Of a DNA stretch of 64,000 nt, positions 42,088 to 50,804 are shown in pieces. The notes below the pieces were generated by a model, which saw only the letters and a list, made by a program, of their open reading frames with translations, ran no database searches and was not told the origin of the DNA. The position numbers and the translations under genes are program-made. This DNA comes from Flavobacterium sp. (lineage in GTDB: Bacteria > Bacteroidota > Bacteroidia > Flavobacteriales > Flavobacteriaceae). The stretch is taken from contig JALRGT010000003.1 of assembly GCA_023259675.1 (NCBI GenBank), positions 1 to 64,000 of the forward strand, given 5' to 3'. The stretch's first letter is position 1; each line of letters starts with the position of its first letter.

Positions 42088-43377
42088 ATGAAAAAAAGAC
42101 TTAAATCACATTTAACCGTAACCTTAGCCGTAATAGTGCTCATGGGGTGTAAAGCAGACCAAAAAAGAACAACTTCCACAATCACTTTAACGAATAATTC
42201 AGATCTAGTATTATCCGAAAAAGCAGTTACTGTAAAAAGGAGTCTCATTGATGGTAATGAAAGCAAAAAAGGTTTTCCTCTTTTAATCTATAAAACCGAC
42301 ACTATCCCTTCACAAGTCAATGATTTGGACGGAGACGGAAAATGGGACGAACTCTTTTTAATTACCCCTTTTGCGGCAAAAGAAAAGAAAAAAGTTGAAT
42401 TGAAATGGGTAGAAACAGCTCCACAATTCCCCATCCGAACCAGTGTGCGATTTGGAAAAAGGGAAGCCGAAAACATTCCGCTGCAACCGGCAACCGAAGA
42501 AACAATAAATGCTCATGAAGTCTATAAAAAACTAGGCTTTCAAAAATACCAAACCGATGGTCCTTCATGGGAAAATGACAAAGTAGGTTTCAGACATTAT
42601 TTGGATGGTCGAAATGCCAAAGATGTTTTTGCTAAAAAAACGCCAGCCATTACACCGGAAGATGTTGGTATTAACAGCTTGGGTGCTGTAGAAGATAATT
42701 ATCATGTCATGCACGATTGGGGACGAGATGTTTTTCCGGTAGGAAGTTCGGCTGGCCTTGGCGGTTTTGCGTTACTCGTAGGTGATGAAATTACCCGCCT
42801 TGGAATACTAGGGAATGACACCTTAAACAATATCGAAAAAACCACCTTTAAAATTGTAAGCGAAGGTCCGGAAAATTCCGTTTTACACTATACGTATCAA
42901 AATTGGAATGCTTCTGAAAATAAATATCAGGCAAAAGAAACGACGTCCATCTGGCCTGGAATGTATGGTTATAAAAACACCGTAAGTCTGGATGGATTGA
43001 AAGGTAATGAAATGTTGTTAATCGCCTTGTCTAACATCAACAACCAAAACCCTTTAAATGTTGTTGAAGTAGGCAATTTTGTTTGCTTTATCCAACATGA
43101 TAATTTAACCTATAACCGCGAATGGATTTTAGGTTCGGCTATAATTGTTCCCAAAAAAGGCTACAATGGCTATATGGAAGCACCTAAAACAGGACAACTA
43201 ACCGACTCTTATTTGGCTAAATTTAAAGTTCAAAACAACGAACCAATTAGCTATTATGCAATTGCCGGATGGGAATTGAGTGCCGATAAAAACTTCAAAG
43301 ATTCCGCTTATTTCAATAAGTATGTGATTAACCTAGCCAAACAACTGGATGCTGAAATTCAGATTGAAATACACTAA
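42088..43377 (+). CDS. DUF4861 family exported lipoprotein
   Basis: A protein of 429 residues with a lipobox (LIVLMGCKADQ, Cys22-24 region), so it is expected in the envelope. The body matches the DUF4861 family: LTNNSDLVLSEKAVTVKRSL, DTIPSQVNDLDGDGKWDELF, GPSWENDKVGFRHYLDGRNAKDVF and DNYHVMHDWGRDVFPVGSSAGLGGFALL. The family has no firmly established activity that I can state. It is common in pectin and alginate type loci next to GH88/GH105 genes, as here. A role in processing or binding uronic acid-containing oligomers is an inference from position only. Confidence 0.85.
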   Translation: MKKRLKSHLTVTLAVIVLMGCKADQKRTTSTITLTNNSDLVLSEKAVTVKRSLIDGNESKKGFPLLIYKTDTIPSQVNDLDGDGKWDELFLITPFAAKEKKKVELKWVETAPQFPIRTSVRFGKREAENIPLQPATEETINAHEVYKKLGFQKYQTDGPSWENDKVGFRHYLDGRNAKDVFAKKTPAITPEDVGINSLGAVEDNYHVMHDWGRDVFPVGSSAGLGGFALLVGDEITRLGILGNDTLNNIEKTTFKIVSEGPENSVLHYTYQNWNASENKYQAKETTSIWPGMYGYKNTVSLDGLKGNEMLLIALSNINNQNPLNVVEVGNFVCFIQHDNLTYNREWILGSAIIVPKKGYNGYMEAPKTGQLTDSYLAKFKVQNNEPISYYAIAGWELSADKNFKDSAYFNKYVINLAKQLDAEIQIEIH

Positions 43378-43413
43378 TAAATTAACCGACCAAAAACTAT
43401 AAATTTTAAAATT

Positions 43414-44766
43414 ATGAAACGCCACCACATTCCTGTTTTGACTTTGTTATTTTTAGGCAGTTTTACAACTGTTTCCGCACAAGCCAATGATGCTACAGCT
43501 CCCTTACATTTACTTCAACCCGATTACCCAACACCTTATGTAGTTCCTCAGCAAGAAGGAATCAAAACGGTTTTGGATCGGGTATATATTTTTTTAGAAA
43601 ACAATTCGGCTTCTAAAATTGTAAATGCAAAAACTAAAGAAGTCATTACCAATTATAAAAAGAAAAACGAAGATATTGCTTTCGAAAAAGGAGCTTTCCG
43701 ATTGACAAGCTATGAATGGGGAGTTACCTATGCAGGGATGTTACTGGCTGCTAAGGCAACCGGTGATCAAAAATATGCTGACTATTCGAACAAGCGCATC
43801 CAATTAATTGCGGATATCGCCGAAAATTATTCGGAGAAAAACATCAAAGATCCAGATATGCTCAAAACCCTCCATCCGGAAGCATTAGATTTTGCCGGTG
43901 CTCTTTGTGCCGCCTTTATAAAAGCGAAAAAAGACGGACTAAAAGCGAATGTCGATCCCTTAATTAATAACTACATTGACTTCATCAGTAATAAACAATT
44001 CAGATTGACTGACGGAACATTAGCTAGAAACAGACCTCAAGACAACACCCTTTGGCTTGATGACATGTTCATGAGTGTACCGGCACTGGCTCAAATGGGG
44101 GCTTATACGGGTGATGTTAAATATTTTGACGATGCGGTGAAACAAGTCAATCAATTCTCCCAAAGAATGTTCAACAAAGAAAAAGGTATATTTATGCACG
44201 GTTGGGTACAATCAATGGAAGACCATCCACAGTTTCACTGGGGTAGAGCCAATGGTTGGGCAGTAATGGCTATGGTAGAATTAATGGACGTGTTACCAAA
44301 AAATCATCCTGGATATGCAGGCGTTTTAGCACAATTGCAAGCCCATATCAAAGGATTGGTCAAATACCAAGACGGCACCGGTTTTTGGCATCAATTATTG
44401 GACAGAAATGACACCTATTTAGAAACCTCAGCTACTGCCATTTATACCTATTCCATAGCAAAAGCGATTAACAAAGGCTACATCAATAAAGCAGCTTATG
44501 CTCCTGCGGTATTATTAGGTTGGAATGCCGTGGCAACCAAAGTTAACGATAAAGGTCAGGTAGAAGGAACCTGCGTGGGAACCGGAATGGGATTTGACCC
44601 TGCTTTTTACTACTATCGCCCTATCAATGTTTTTGCGGCTCATGGCTACGGACCCGTTTTATTAGCTGGTGCCGAAGTACTATTATTATTGAAAGACAAT
44701 CAGTTTGAAATTAATGATAGCTCTATCCAATTAAAAATAGAAGGTAAAAACAATCAGGAGAAATGA
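43414..44766 (+). CDS. GH105 unsaturated uronyl hydrolase (second copy)
   Basis: Exported (alpha/alpha)6-barrel hydrolase of family GH105, 450 residues with a signal peptide (about 1-23). Family motifs are EWGVTYAGMLLAAKATGDQKYADY, LDFAGALCAAFIKA, DNTLWLDDMFMSVPALAQMG (the Asp pair near the catalytic position), HWGRANGWAVMAMVELMDVLP and LETSATAIYTYSIAKAINKG. It is longer than the GH105 at 16.5 kb and clearly diverged from it, suggesting a different unsaturated product. Its stop overlaps the next start by four bases (ATGA), coupling it to the second PL22-like gene. Confidence 0.9.
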   Translation: MKRHHIPVLTLLFLGSFTTVSAQANDATAPLHLLQPDYPTPYVVPQQEGIKTVLDRVYIFLENNSASKIVNAKTKEVITNYKKKNEDIAFEKGAFRLTSYEWGVTYAGMLLAAKATGDQKYADYSNKRIQLIADIAENYSEKNIKDPDMLKTLHPEALDFAGALCAAFIKAKKDGLKANVDPLINNYIDFISNKQFRLTDGTLARNRPQDNTLWLDDMFMSVPALAQMGAYTGDVKYFDDAVKQVNQFSQRMFNKEKGIFMHGWVQSMEDHPQFHWGRANGWAVMAMVELMDVLPKNHPGYAGVLAQLQAHIKGLVKYQDGTGFWHQLLDRNDTYLETSATAIYTYSIAKAINKGYINKAAYAPAVLLGWNAVATKVNDKGQVEGTCVGTGMGFDPAFYYYRPINVFAAHGYGPVLLAGAEVLLLLKDNQFEINDSSIQLKIEGKNNQEK

Positions 44767-46109
44767 GACTACAAACATTTTTAAACACAATCTTCATATG
44801 GATTACCGCTATCTCTTTTGGTCAAATTGGGACTCGTTTTCCATCCGAAAAAAAGACAATCAAAGACCCTGTTACGGGTCATGAATTAATATTTCTAACA
44901 ACTAAACCAGCTGGTGATTCCAAAACCTATCCAACGCATCCTCAATGGACATCTGATGGAGAATGGATAATATTTAGATCCAGCCGAGTTAAGGGCGAAG
45001 CCATGGCGGTCAATGAAAAATCTGGTGAGCTGGTTCAAGTTACGGAAGGCGGCTATAACGGAACCTTATGCATAGCACAAAAGTCAATGAAACTGTACTT
45101 TATGCGAAAAGGACAAGCAGACAAAATGCAAATCATGGAAGTCAATCTTCAAGCTGTTTTTACAGACAGTAAAGCGGGAAAAATGAAACCTGTTTCTGCT
45201 TACGAAAGAGTTTGCGGGACTACAAATCCAGAAATGGGAGCTTCCGGTGATATGGCATTGGATGCCGATGAAGAAAGGGTTTATTTTAGGGTTGGAAAAG
45301 AAGAAGCCGCCAAACATTTGGATGCAGGAGTTGTTCTTGAAAAAAGTTTTGGCCCCAGAAATATGGGTGCAGGCCCTGGCGGAATTGGCAGTATGGATTT
45401 GAATACCGGCAAGTTGAAACACGTTGTTTCAGTTCCTTTCCAAATTGGACACATCCAATCGAACATCTGGAATCCAGGAGAAATTGTTTTTTGCTGGGAA
45501 ACTGGAGGGAAATCACCGCAACGTACTTGGACCGTTATGGCAGACGGAACCGGTTTGCGTCCGCTATATCCTGAAGCTGCGTATGAATGGGTAACTCATG
45601 AAGCAGTAATTTCTAAAGATGAAGTAGCCATGGCTATTATGGGACATCGAAAAATTGACATTGAGAAAGATGCTCCAGTGGAAATTGCCGAGAACGGTGA
45701 AATTAGAAATCCTGTCAATCCTGGGCAAGAAAGCAATTGGGGAGCTACAGGAACCCGCGAAAAACCTACGGGTCTTGCCATTGTCAATCTAAGAACCAGA
45801 GAGATGATTATTGCTGGACAAACGAAAAGTGGCAGTGGTTTATGGCACGTACATGGTTCTGCCGATGGGCGATGGGCTGTAGGCGATGATTTTTCTAGAA
45901 GTTTATATTTAATTGACCGAAAAACAAACGAAATGATACTACTCACCACCGGTCATAAAGAAACCGCCGCAGACCATGTGCATCCAACTTTTAACCGAGA
46001 GGGAACCAAAATACAAATCCAATCGGCAATGCTTTCTGAAGACAATAAATCAATGAATATCTGCATCGTTCCTGTCCCTGAAGAGTGGCTGAAACGAAAT
46101 ACCAAATAA
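44763..46109 (+). CDS. PL22 oligogalacturonate lyase-like protein (second copy)
   Basis: A beta-propeller lyase-like protein of the oligogalacturonate lyase family, 448 residues with an N-terminal hydrophobic export signal. Segments typical of the family are THPQWTSDGEWIIFRSSR, VPFQIGHIQSNIWNPGEIVFCWETGGKSPQRTW, YEWVTHEAVISKDEVAMAIMGHRK and SGLWHVHGSADGRWAVGDDF, which supply several histidines for a metal site. It differs strongly from the first PL22-like protein (20.4 kb), which is a lipoprotein. Being translationally coupled to GH105, it may act on the same unsaturated or disaccharide products. Cleavage activity itself is not proven by the sequence. Confidence 0.82.
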   Translation: MRLQTFLNTIFIWITAISFGQIGTRFPSEKKTIKDPVTGHELIFLTTKPAGDSKTYPTHPQWTSDGEWIIFRSSRVKGEAMAVNEKSGELVQVTEGGYNGTLCIAQKSMKLYFMRKGQADKMQIMEVNLQAVFTDSKAGKMKPVSAYERVCGTTNPEMGASGDMALDADEERVYFRVGKEEAAKHLDAGVVLEKSFGPRNMGAGPGGIGSMDLNTGKLKHVVSVPFQIGHIQSNIWNPGEIVFCWETGGKSPQRTWTVMADGTGLRPLYPEAAYEWVTHEAVISKDEVAMAIMGHRKIDIEKDAPVEIAENGEIRNPVNPGQESNWGATGTREKPTGLAIVNLRTREMIIAGQTKSGSGLWHVHGSADGRWAVGDDFSRSLYLIDRKTNEMILLTTGHKETAADHVHPTFNREGTKIQIQSAMLSEDNKSMNICIVPVPEEWLKRNTK

Positions 46110-46129
46110 CCTTTCAAAAAAAATTCATC

Positions 46130-48463
46130 ATGATAAAAATGAGCAAACAATTCTCTTTTACTTTTGTATTCCTTTTAATAATTATAGCCACAAATACCTT
46201 TGCACAGGCAAGGAAAGTAATCAATTTTGATAGCGACTGGCAATTTATTAAAGAAGATGTATCGGGTGCCGAAAACCCATCATTCGATGCAAAACAATGG
46301 AGAAAAGTTGATGTACCACATGATTGGAGTATAGAAGGTCCTTATGACAGAGACAACCCTTCCGGTCGAGGTGGCGGTTATTTACCAACAGGAATTGGAT
46401 GGTATCGTAAAACATTTGAAATAGACAAAACGGAGACAAAAAAACTGATTTCAGTTGAATTTGATGGGGTTATGGCTAATAGCGAAGTTTGGATTAACGG
46501 GAAGCTTTTAGGGAAACGTCCGTATGGTTACATCAGTTTCAGCTATGACTTGACACCCTATTTAAACTTTGGCAAGCCAAACGTAATTGCAGTAAGAGCC
46601 GATAATTCTATCCAACCCGCTTCCCGTTATTACACTGGTGGCGGAATTTATCGACACGTTCGACTAGTTTCTGTAAATCCAACTCATCTAAAACATTGGG
46701 GGACCTTTATCTCTACACCCATTGCGACAGCTACGAAAGGAGTGGTAAACTTAAAGGCTGAAGTTGAAAATAATGGAACTGCTGGCGATTATAAATTACA
46801 AATTGAAATTAATGATGCTACTGGAAAACTGGTAAAAACGGTTGAAAGCCAAAAAAATATGGCTGCGAACTCAACAGGAGAATTTTCAAAAGATATTGAA
46901 ATCCTAAATCCAAAATTATGGGATCTAGACGCACCCAATTTATATACGGCCACCATTAAATTATATTCCGGAAAAACACTTATCGATAATCAAACGACGA
47001 CTTTTGGAATTAAAAAAGCAGAGTTTATTGCCGAATCCGGTTTTTGGTTAAACGGCAAAAACATGAAAATAAAAGGCGTTTGTTTGCATCATGATGGTGG
47101 AGCAGTTGGTTCGGCCGTGCCTCTTGGGGTTTGGAAAGAACGCTTTAAAAAATTAAAGGAAGTGGGTGTAAATGCCATCCGTACTTCACACAATCCGGTG
47201 GCTCCTGAGTTTTTGGATTTATGTGACCAAATGGGATTTTTAGTTATGGATGAGACCTTTGATACTTGGACTGCTGCTAAGCACAACGGAGAGAAAGGCT
47301 ATAATTTACACTTCAAAGATTGGTGGGAACAAGATACAAGAGATATGATTTTGAGAGACAGAAATCATCCCTCCATTATTATTTACAGTATCGGAAATGA
47401 AATACACGATGATTTAAGTTATCCTGAAGGGTACAAAACCTATAAAATGCAGGAAGATGTGGTGAAAAAATATGACAATACCAGGCCGGTAACGATGGCG
47501 TTGTTTAGACCGGCAAATTCTAAAGTGTATCTGAGTGGTTTTGCAGAACAAATGGATGTGGTGGGACAAAATTATCGCGAAAACGAACTTATTGCCGCTC
47601 ATGAAGCACACCCGAACTGGAAAGTAATAGGTACTGAAAACACCCATGTCATCAGTCAATGGTTGGCTTTAAGAGACAAGCCTTATATGGCCGGACAATT
47701 TTTATGGACGGGTTATGACTATTTAGGTGAAGCGGATTGGCCTGAAACCACATACAGCCAAGGTCTATTTGACAGAGCCGGAAATTGGGAACAACAAGGA
47801 TTACAAAGAGATAGCTGGTGGTCTGAAGAACCGGTTGTTCATATCGTGAGAAAATCGGATAATGCCGGAGTTGGAAATTGGGTTGCCGATTGGACACCTA
47901 ACGATTTTGACACTTATGATAATGCAAAGGTTCAGGTTTATAGTAATTGCGATGAAGTAGAACTTTTCCTTAACGAAAATTCACTAGGAACACTAAAAAA
48001 GCCAGCGGACGATTCGCCAAGGGAATGGAATGTCACATTTGAAGAAGGGACTATAAAAGCAATTGGAAAAAACAACGGCAAAATTGTAGCCCAAGAAGCG
48101 TTTACATCTGCCGGTGAACCCGCAAAAATCATCATTACGAAAAGCACCCCAACTTTGTCTAAAAATTGGGATGATGTTTCTTTTATCACTGCGACCATTG
48201 TGGATGACAAGGGAATACCATGTGCAAATGCAGACAACCTGATAAAGTTTACGATTTCGGATTCAGGTAAAATTATCGGAGTTGATAATGGAAATACGAT
48301 GAGTCATGAATCGTATCAATCTCCCGAAAGACGAGCCTACAAAGGGAAAGCCATCGCTATCATAAAAGCAGCCCAAGATTCCGGAAAAATTGAAGTAAAA
48401 GCTAGTGCTGAAGGCCTTCAAGTAGGAGAAATAATGGTGGAGATAGTTCCGGAGACAAAGTAA
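46130..48463 (+). CDS. GH2 beta-galactosidase-like enzyme 2
   Basis: Exported GH2 glycosidase, about 777 residues from this start (MIKMSKQFSF), which directly precedes a signal peptide. The longer ORF start at 46085 overlaps the previous gene and adds a non-signal-like prefix. Domains are sandwich, immunoglobulin-like domain, TIM barrel and C-terminal DUF4982-type domains. The acid/base Glu lies in IYSIGNEIHDD and the nucleophile Glu in VIGTENTHV. It ends the nine-gene operon, with a 42-bp foldback hairpin plus T run 36 bases after the stop. It is a paralogue of the GH2 at 38.5 kb but clearly diverged. Confidence 0.9.
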   Translation: MIKMSKQFSFTFVFLLIIIATNTFAQARKVINFDSDWQFIKEDVSGAENPSFDAKQWRKVDVPHDWSIEGPYDRDNPSGRGGGYLPTGIGWYRKTFEIDKTETKKLISVEFDGVMANSEVWINGKLLGKRPYGYISFSYDLTPYLNFGKPNVIAVRADNSIQPASRYYTGGGIYRHVRLVSVNPTHLKHWGTFISTPIATATKGVVNLKAEVENNGTAGDYKLQIEINDATGKLVKTVESQKNMAANSTGEFSKDIEILNPKLWDLDAPNLYTATIKLYSGKTLIDNQTTTFGIKKAEFIAESGFWLNGKNMKIKGVCLHHDGGAVGSAVPLGVWKERFKKLKEVGVNAIRTSHNPVAPEFLDLCDQMGFLVMDETFDTWTAAKHNGEKGYNLHFKDWWEQDTRDMILRDRNHPSIIIYSIGNEIHDDLSYPEGYKTYKMQEDVVKKYDNTRPVTMALFRPANSKVYLSGFAEQMDVVGQNYRENELIAAHEAHPNWKVIGTENTHVISQWLALRDKPYMAGQFLWTGYDYLGEADWPETTYSQGLFDRAGNWEQQGLQRDSWWSEEPVVHIVRKSDNAGVGNWVADWTPNDFDTYDNAKVQVYSNCDEVELFLNENSLGTLKKPADDSPREWNVTFEEGTIKAIGKNNGKIVAQEAFTSAGEPAKIIITKSTPTLSKNWDDVSFITATIVDDKGIPCANADNLIKFTISDSGKIIGVDNGNTMSHESYQSPERRAYKGKAIAIIKAAQDSGKIEVKASAEGLQVGEIMVEIVPETK

Positions 48464-48498
48464 TTTTTTGAATTTTAAATTGATATTTTTTTTTTAAA

Positions 48499-48548
48499 CC
48501 CGTTGGCTGTAATTAGTTTTTAATAATTACAGCCAACGGGTTTTTTTA
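48499..48548 (+). terminator. Solo foldback element C acting as terminator
   Basis: CCCGTTGGCTGTAATTA / TAATTACAGCCAACGGG forms a 17-base perfect stem with an eight-base loop, followed by seven T. It is the outer-arm palindrome of elements A and B without the internal units. Both arms carry a paired change (GGC/GCC instead of GGG/CCC), so the stem is conserved. It follows the nine-gene operon directly. Flanking T-rich bases form an 8-base direct repeat, but low complexity weakens that reading. Confidence 0.8.
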
Positions 48549-48646
48549 GAAATTCAATAATTGGTTTTTCAAAATGTAGAAAAGTCAATTCTGATTTAGC
48601 AGTTGCTGTGCAAAAATTTTATTAGACGATAAAAAAGAGCCCGAAA

Positions 48647-48784
48647 ATGTCAATAAATGAAAGTCGACGAGAGTTAAGCGAAATAATTTCGAAAGCCTAC
48701 GACCACTTTAAAAATAAATACAACTACCTTTATATCATATATTTACTTTTACAAAAAGCAACTACAAACAGCTCATTTATGTAG
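48647..48784 (+). CDS. Possible 45-residue ORF, unrecognised
   Basis: A short ATG-initiated frame reads MSINESRRELSEIISKAYDHFKNKYNYLYI... with an amphipathic, charged beginning and a hydrophobic middle. No ribosome-binding or promoter signal stands out and no family is recognised. It may be a gene remnant or chance. It is the only coding-like stretch in the 437-base gap 48464-48900, which otherwise holds element C and AT-rich sequence. Confidence 0.2.
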   Translation: MSINESRRELSEIISKAYDHFKNKYNYLYIIYLLLQKATTNSSFM

Positions 48785-48818
48785 AAAAAGTTGTTTTTTA
48801 CTGTTACAGAAAATCAAA

Positions 48819-48846
48819 AATATTCCCCATGAACTTGTGGAATATT
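48819..48846. promoter_or_regulatory. Interrupted palindrome before the aldolase gene
   Basis: AATATTCCcCA-TGAACT-TGtGGAATATT is symmetric apart from one mismatch per arm. It lies 55 bases before the aldolase start. It could be an operator; no T run follows, so it is not a terminator. No clear -7 box is near. Confidence 0.3.
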
Positions 48847-48900
48847 CTAAAAAAATCTAAGTGTTGAATTAGTAAGAATTCAAGTTAAATCAAACTTAAG

Positions 48901-49962
48901 ATGAAAGAGATAACCCAATTGTTGGCTTTATTAGGCAATGAAAAAGATCTTTTGCTAAATCATGTTTGCAAAACCATCCCAAAAGACCAAATTCAGGTAC
49001 CGGCTCCTTCACATATTGATACTGTTTTCTTGCCAAGTAATCGCAATGGACAAACCGTTCGAAGTCTGACACAACTCTATCAAAATGGCCGACTTTCGAA
49101 TACCGGTTATATTTCCATTTTACCCGTAGATCAAGGGATTGAGCATACTGCCGGCAGTTCTTTTTCGCCAAATCCCATTTATTTTGACCCTGAAAATATC
49201 ATAAAATTAGCCATGGAGGCGGGCTGTAATGCGGTCGCTTCCACAATGGGCGGAATGGCGATGGTCTCCAGAAAATATGCCCATAAAATTCCGTTTGTGG
49301 TCAAAATCAATCATAACGAACTCTTGACTTATCCCAACAAACATGATCAAATCATGTTTGCAAGTGTTAAAGATGCCTGGAATATGGGGGCGATAGCCGT
49401 GGGAGCGACAGTTTATTTTGGTTCCGCTGAGTCTGACAGACAAATAATTGAAGTGGCAAATGCTTTTGAGGAAGCTCATAATCTGGGTATGGCCACTATA
49501 CTTTGGTGTTATGCCAGAAATAATGCCTTTGTAAAAGACGGGGTCGATTATAATACCGCTGCAGATATCACAGCTCAGGCCAACTATTTGGGCGTTTCTA
49601 TCCAAGCCGATATTGTCAAACAAAAATTACCTACTAATAATGGTGGCTTCACAGCTATAAAATTTGCCAAAACACATCCCAAAATGTATACTGCATTAAC
49701 CAGCGACCATCCCATAGATTTATGCCGTTATCAAGTAATGAATTGTTTTTCGGGGCGCATTGGCATGATTAATTCAGGAGGTGAATCAAAAGGCGAAACC
49801 GATTTGGCGGAAGCCATAAAAACCGCCGTGATAAATAAACGGGCAGGCGGATCCGGAATGATTATGGGTCGGAAAGCTTTTCAACGTCCCTTCGACGAAG
49901 GCGTAAAACTCATCCATGCGGTACAGGAAATTTATTTATCCAAAGAAATTTCAATCGCTTAA
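48901..49962 (+). CDS. fbaB: Class I fructose-bisphosphate aldolase (FbaB/DhnA type)
   Basis: Cytoplasmic Schiff-base aldolase of the FbaB/DhnA family, 353 residues, which reversibly splits fructose-1,6-bisphosphate into two trioses. Recognisable segments are [73 protein letters not shown] and the C-terminal [37 protein letters not shown], the usual phosphate-binding region. It is a single gene between two PUL operons, lacks the shared operator and has a bidirectional terminator downstream. It may serve central metabolism during growth on pectin sugars. Action on another ketose phosphate cannot be excluded. Confidence 0.9.
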   Translation: MKEITQLLALLGNEKDLLLNHVCKTIPKDQIQVPAPSHIDTVFLPSNRNGQTVRSLTQLYQNGRLSNTGYISILPVDQGIEHTAGSSFSPNPIYFDPENIIKLAMEAGCNAVASTMGGMAMVSRKYAHKIPFVVKINHNELLTYPNKHDQIMFASVKDAWNMGAIAVGATVYFGSAESDRQIIEVANAFEEAHNLGMATILWCYARNNAFVKDGVDYNTAADITAQANYLGVSIQADIVKQKLPTNNGGFTAIKFAKTHPKMYTALTSDHPIDLCRYQVMNCFSGRIGMINSGGESKGETDLAEAIKTAVINKRAGGSGMIMGRKAFQRPFDEGVKLIHAVQEIYLSKEISIA

Positions 49963-50043
49963 TCCTTGTTTGTATCACCAATTTTATCCCTCTTGTCCTC
50001 GTTTGCCTAAGTCATTGATTATTTTTTGCACCTACTTATCATA

Positions 50044-50085
50044 AAAAAACACCTTCAGAAGAGTACTCTTTTGAAGGTGTTTTTA
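50044..50085. terminator. Bidirectional terminator after the aldolase gene and PL4 unit
   Basis: The stem AAAACACCTTCA / TGAAGGTGTTTT carries A/T runs on both sides. It lies between the convergent aldolase gene and the FnIII-lipoprotein gene. Confidence 0.88.
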
Positions 50086-50103
50086 CATTGTAACTTTCAA
50101 ATA

Positions 50104-50802
50104 TTAATTGGTCTTAAAATTCCAAACTTGTCCTTTGGTGACTCCTCCTTTGTTGTCTTTTACATCCACTCTCCAATAATAATGGGTTGCTGCTGTTATA
50201 TCTTGCAAAAAAGTTTTGGCAGAAAGATCCGTAGCCACTTTGTTGACTGGCGGATTTACCGTTCCAACATAGACATCATAGGTTAGTACATCCGAAGCAT
50301 CCACATCCGAAGCATTCCATTCTAACACCGTTGTGGCAGCTTGCACTTCGGCATTTAATTGCGGGCTCACAATAGATGCCGTAAAAGGCAAATGATTGCT
50401 CACTCCAACTCCTTCGGTATAAAACTCGAAAGTGGCAGAAAAATCACTGGCCTTATTATTTGAATCAATGGCTTTCACTCTCCAATAATATGCCTTTCCT
50501 TTTTCTAATAAAAAAGTTTGATTTGTAACAGCTCCCGTAATGGTCTCCGCTATTTGACTGAACTGGTTATCGGTTGCTATCTGTATTTGATAGCTTATCG
50601 TATTTCCCTCAGGATCAACGGAAGCATTCCATTGAAAAGCAACACTATTATCAATGCATAACAAATTATTCGTTGGTACTGACAAAGTAGGTTTTGATGG
50701 TGCGGCATTTACCGGCTCCGGAGTCGGATTTGAATCATCTCCTCCGCCACCACAAGAAACTGTTAATATGGCGACTACGAAACTATATATTATTTTTTTC
50801 AT
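50104..50802 (-). CDS. Lipoprotein with two fibronectin type III-like domains
   Basis: A 232-residue lipoprotein whose signal ends VSCGGGGDDSNPTPEP; the Gly/Asp-rich stretch right after the cysteine resembles surface-export signals of Bacteroidota lipoproteins. Two FnIII-like domains follow (about 35-130 and 140-232). Each has the strand pattern AFQWNASVDPEGNTISYQIQIATD / VLEWNASDVDASDVLTYDVYVGT and an AYYWRVKA / HYYWRVDV signature. No catalytic residues are seen. It starts two bases after the PL4 stop, so the two are co-transcribed. A surface glycan-binding or enzyme-tethering role is inferred. Confidence 0.85.
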   Translation of the reverse strand: MKKIIYSFVVAILTVSCGGGGDDSNPTPEPVNAAPSKPTLSVPTNNLLCIDNSVAFQWNASVDPEGNTISYQIQIATDNQFSQIAETITGAVTNQTFLLEKGKAYYWRVKAIDSNNKASDFSATFEFYTEGVGVSNHLPFTASIVSPQLNAEVQAATTVLEWNASDVDASDVLTYDVYVGTVNPPVNKVATDLSAKTFLQDITAATHYYWRVDVKDNKGGVTKGQVWNFKTN

Positions 50803-50804
50803 GA

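Noticed and set aside
44020-46150. Minus-strand ORFs such as 45084-45422 and 45596-45949
   Set aside because: They lie opposite well-supported GH105 and PL22-like genes, have no family features and no promoters; they are shadows of the real genes.
48744-48751. TACTTTTA as a shared-type promoter for the aldolase gene
   Set aside because: The bases 22 upstream are not CAGGA and no direct repeat is present, so the aldolase is probably outside the candidate regulon.
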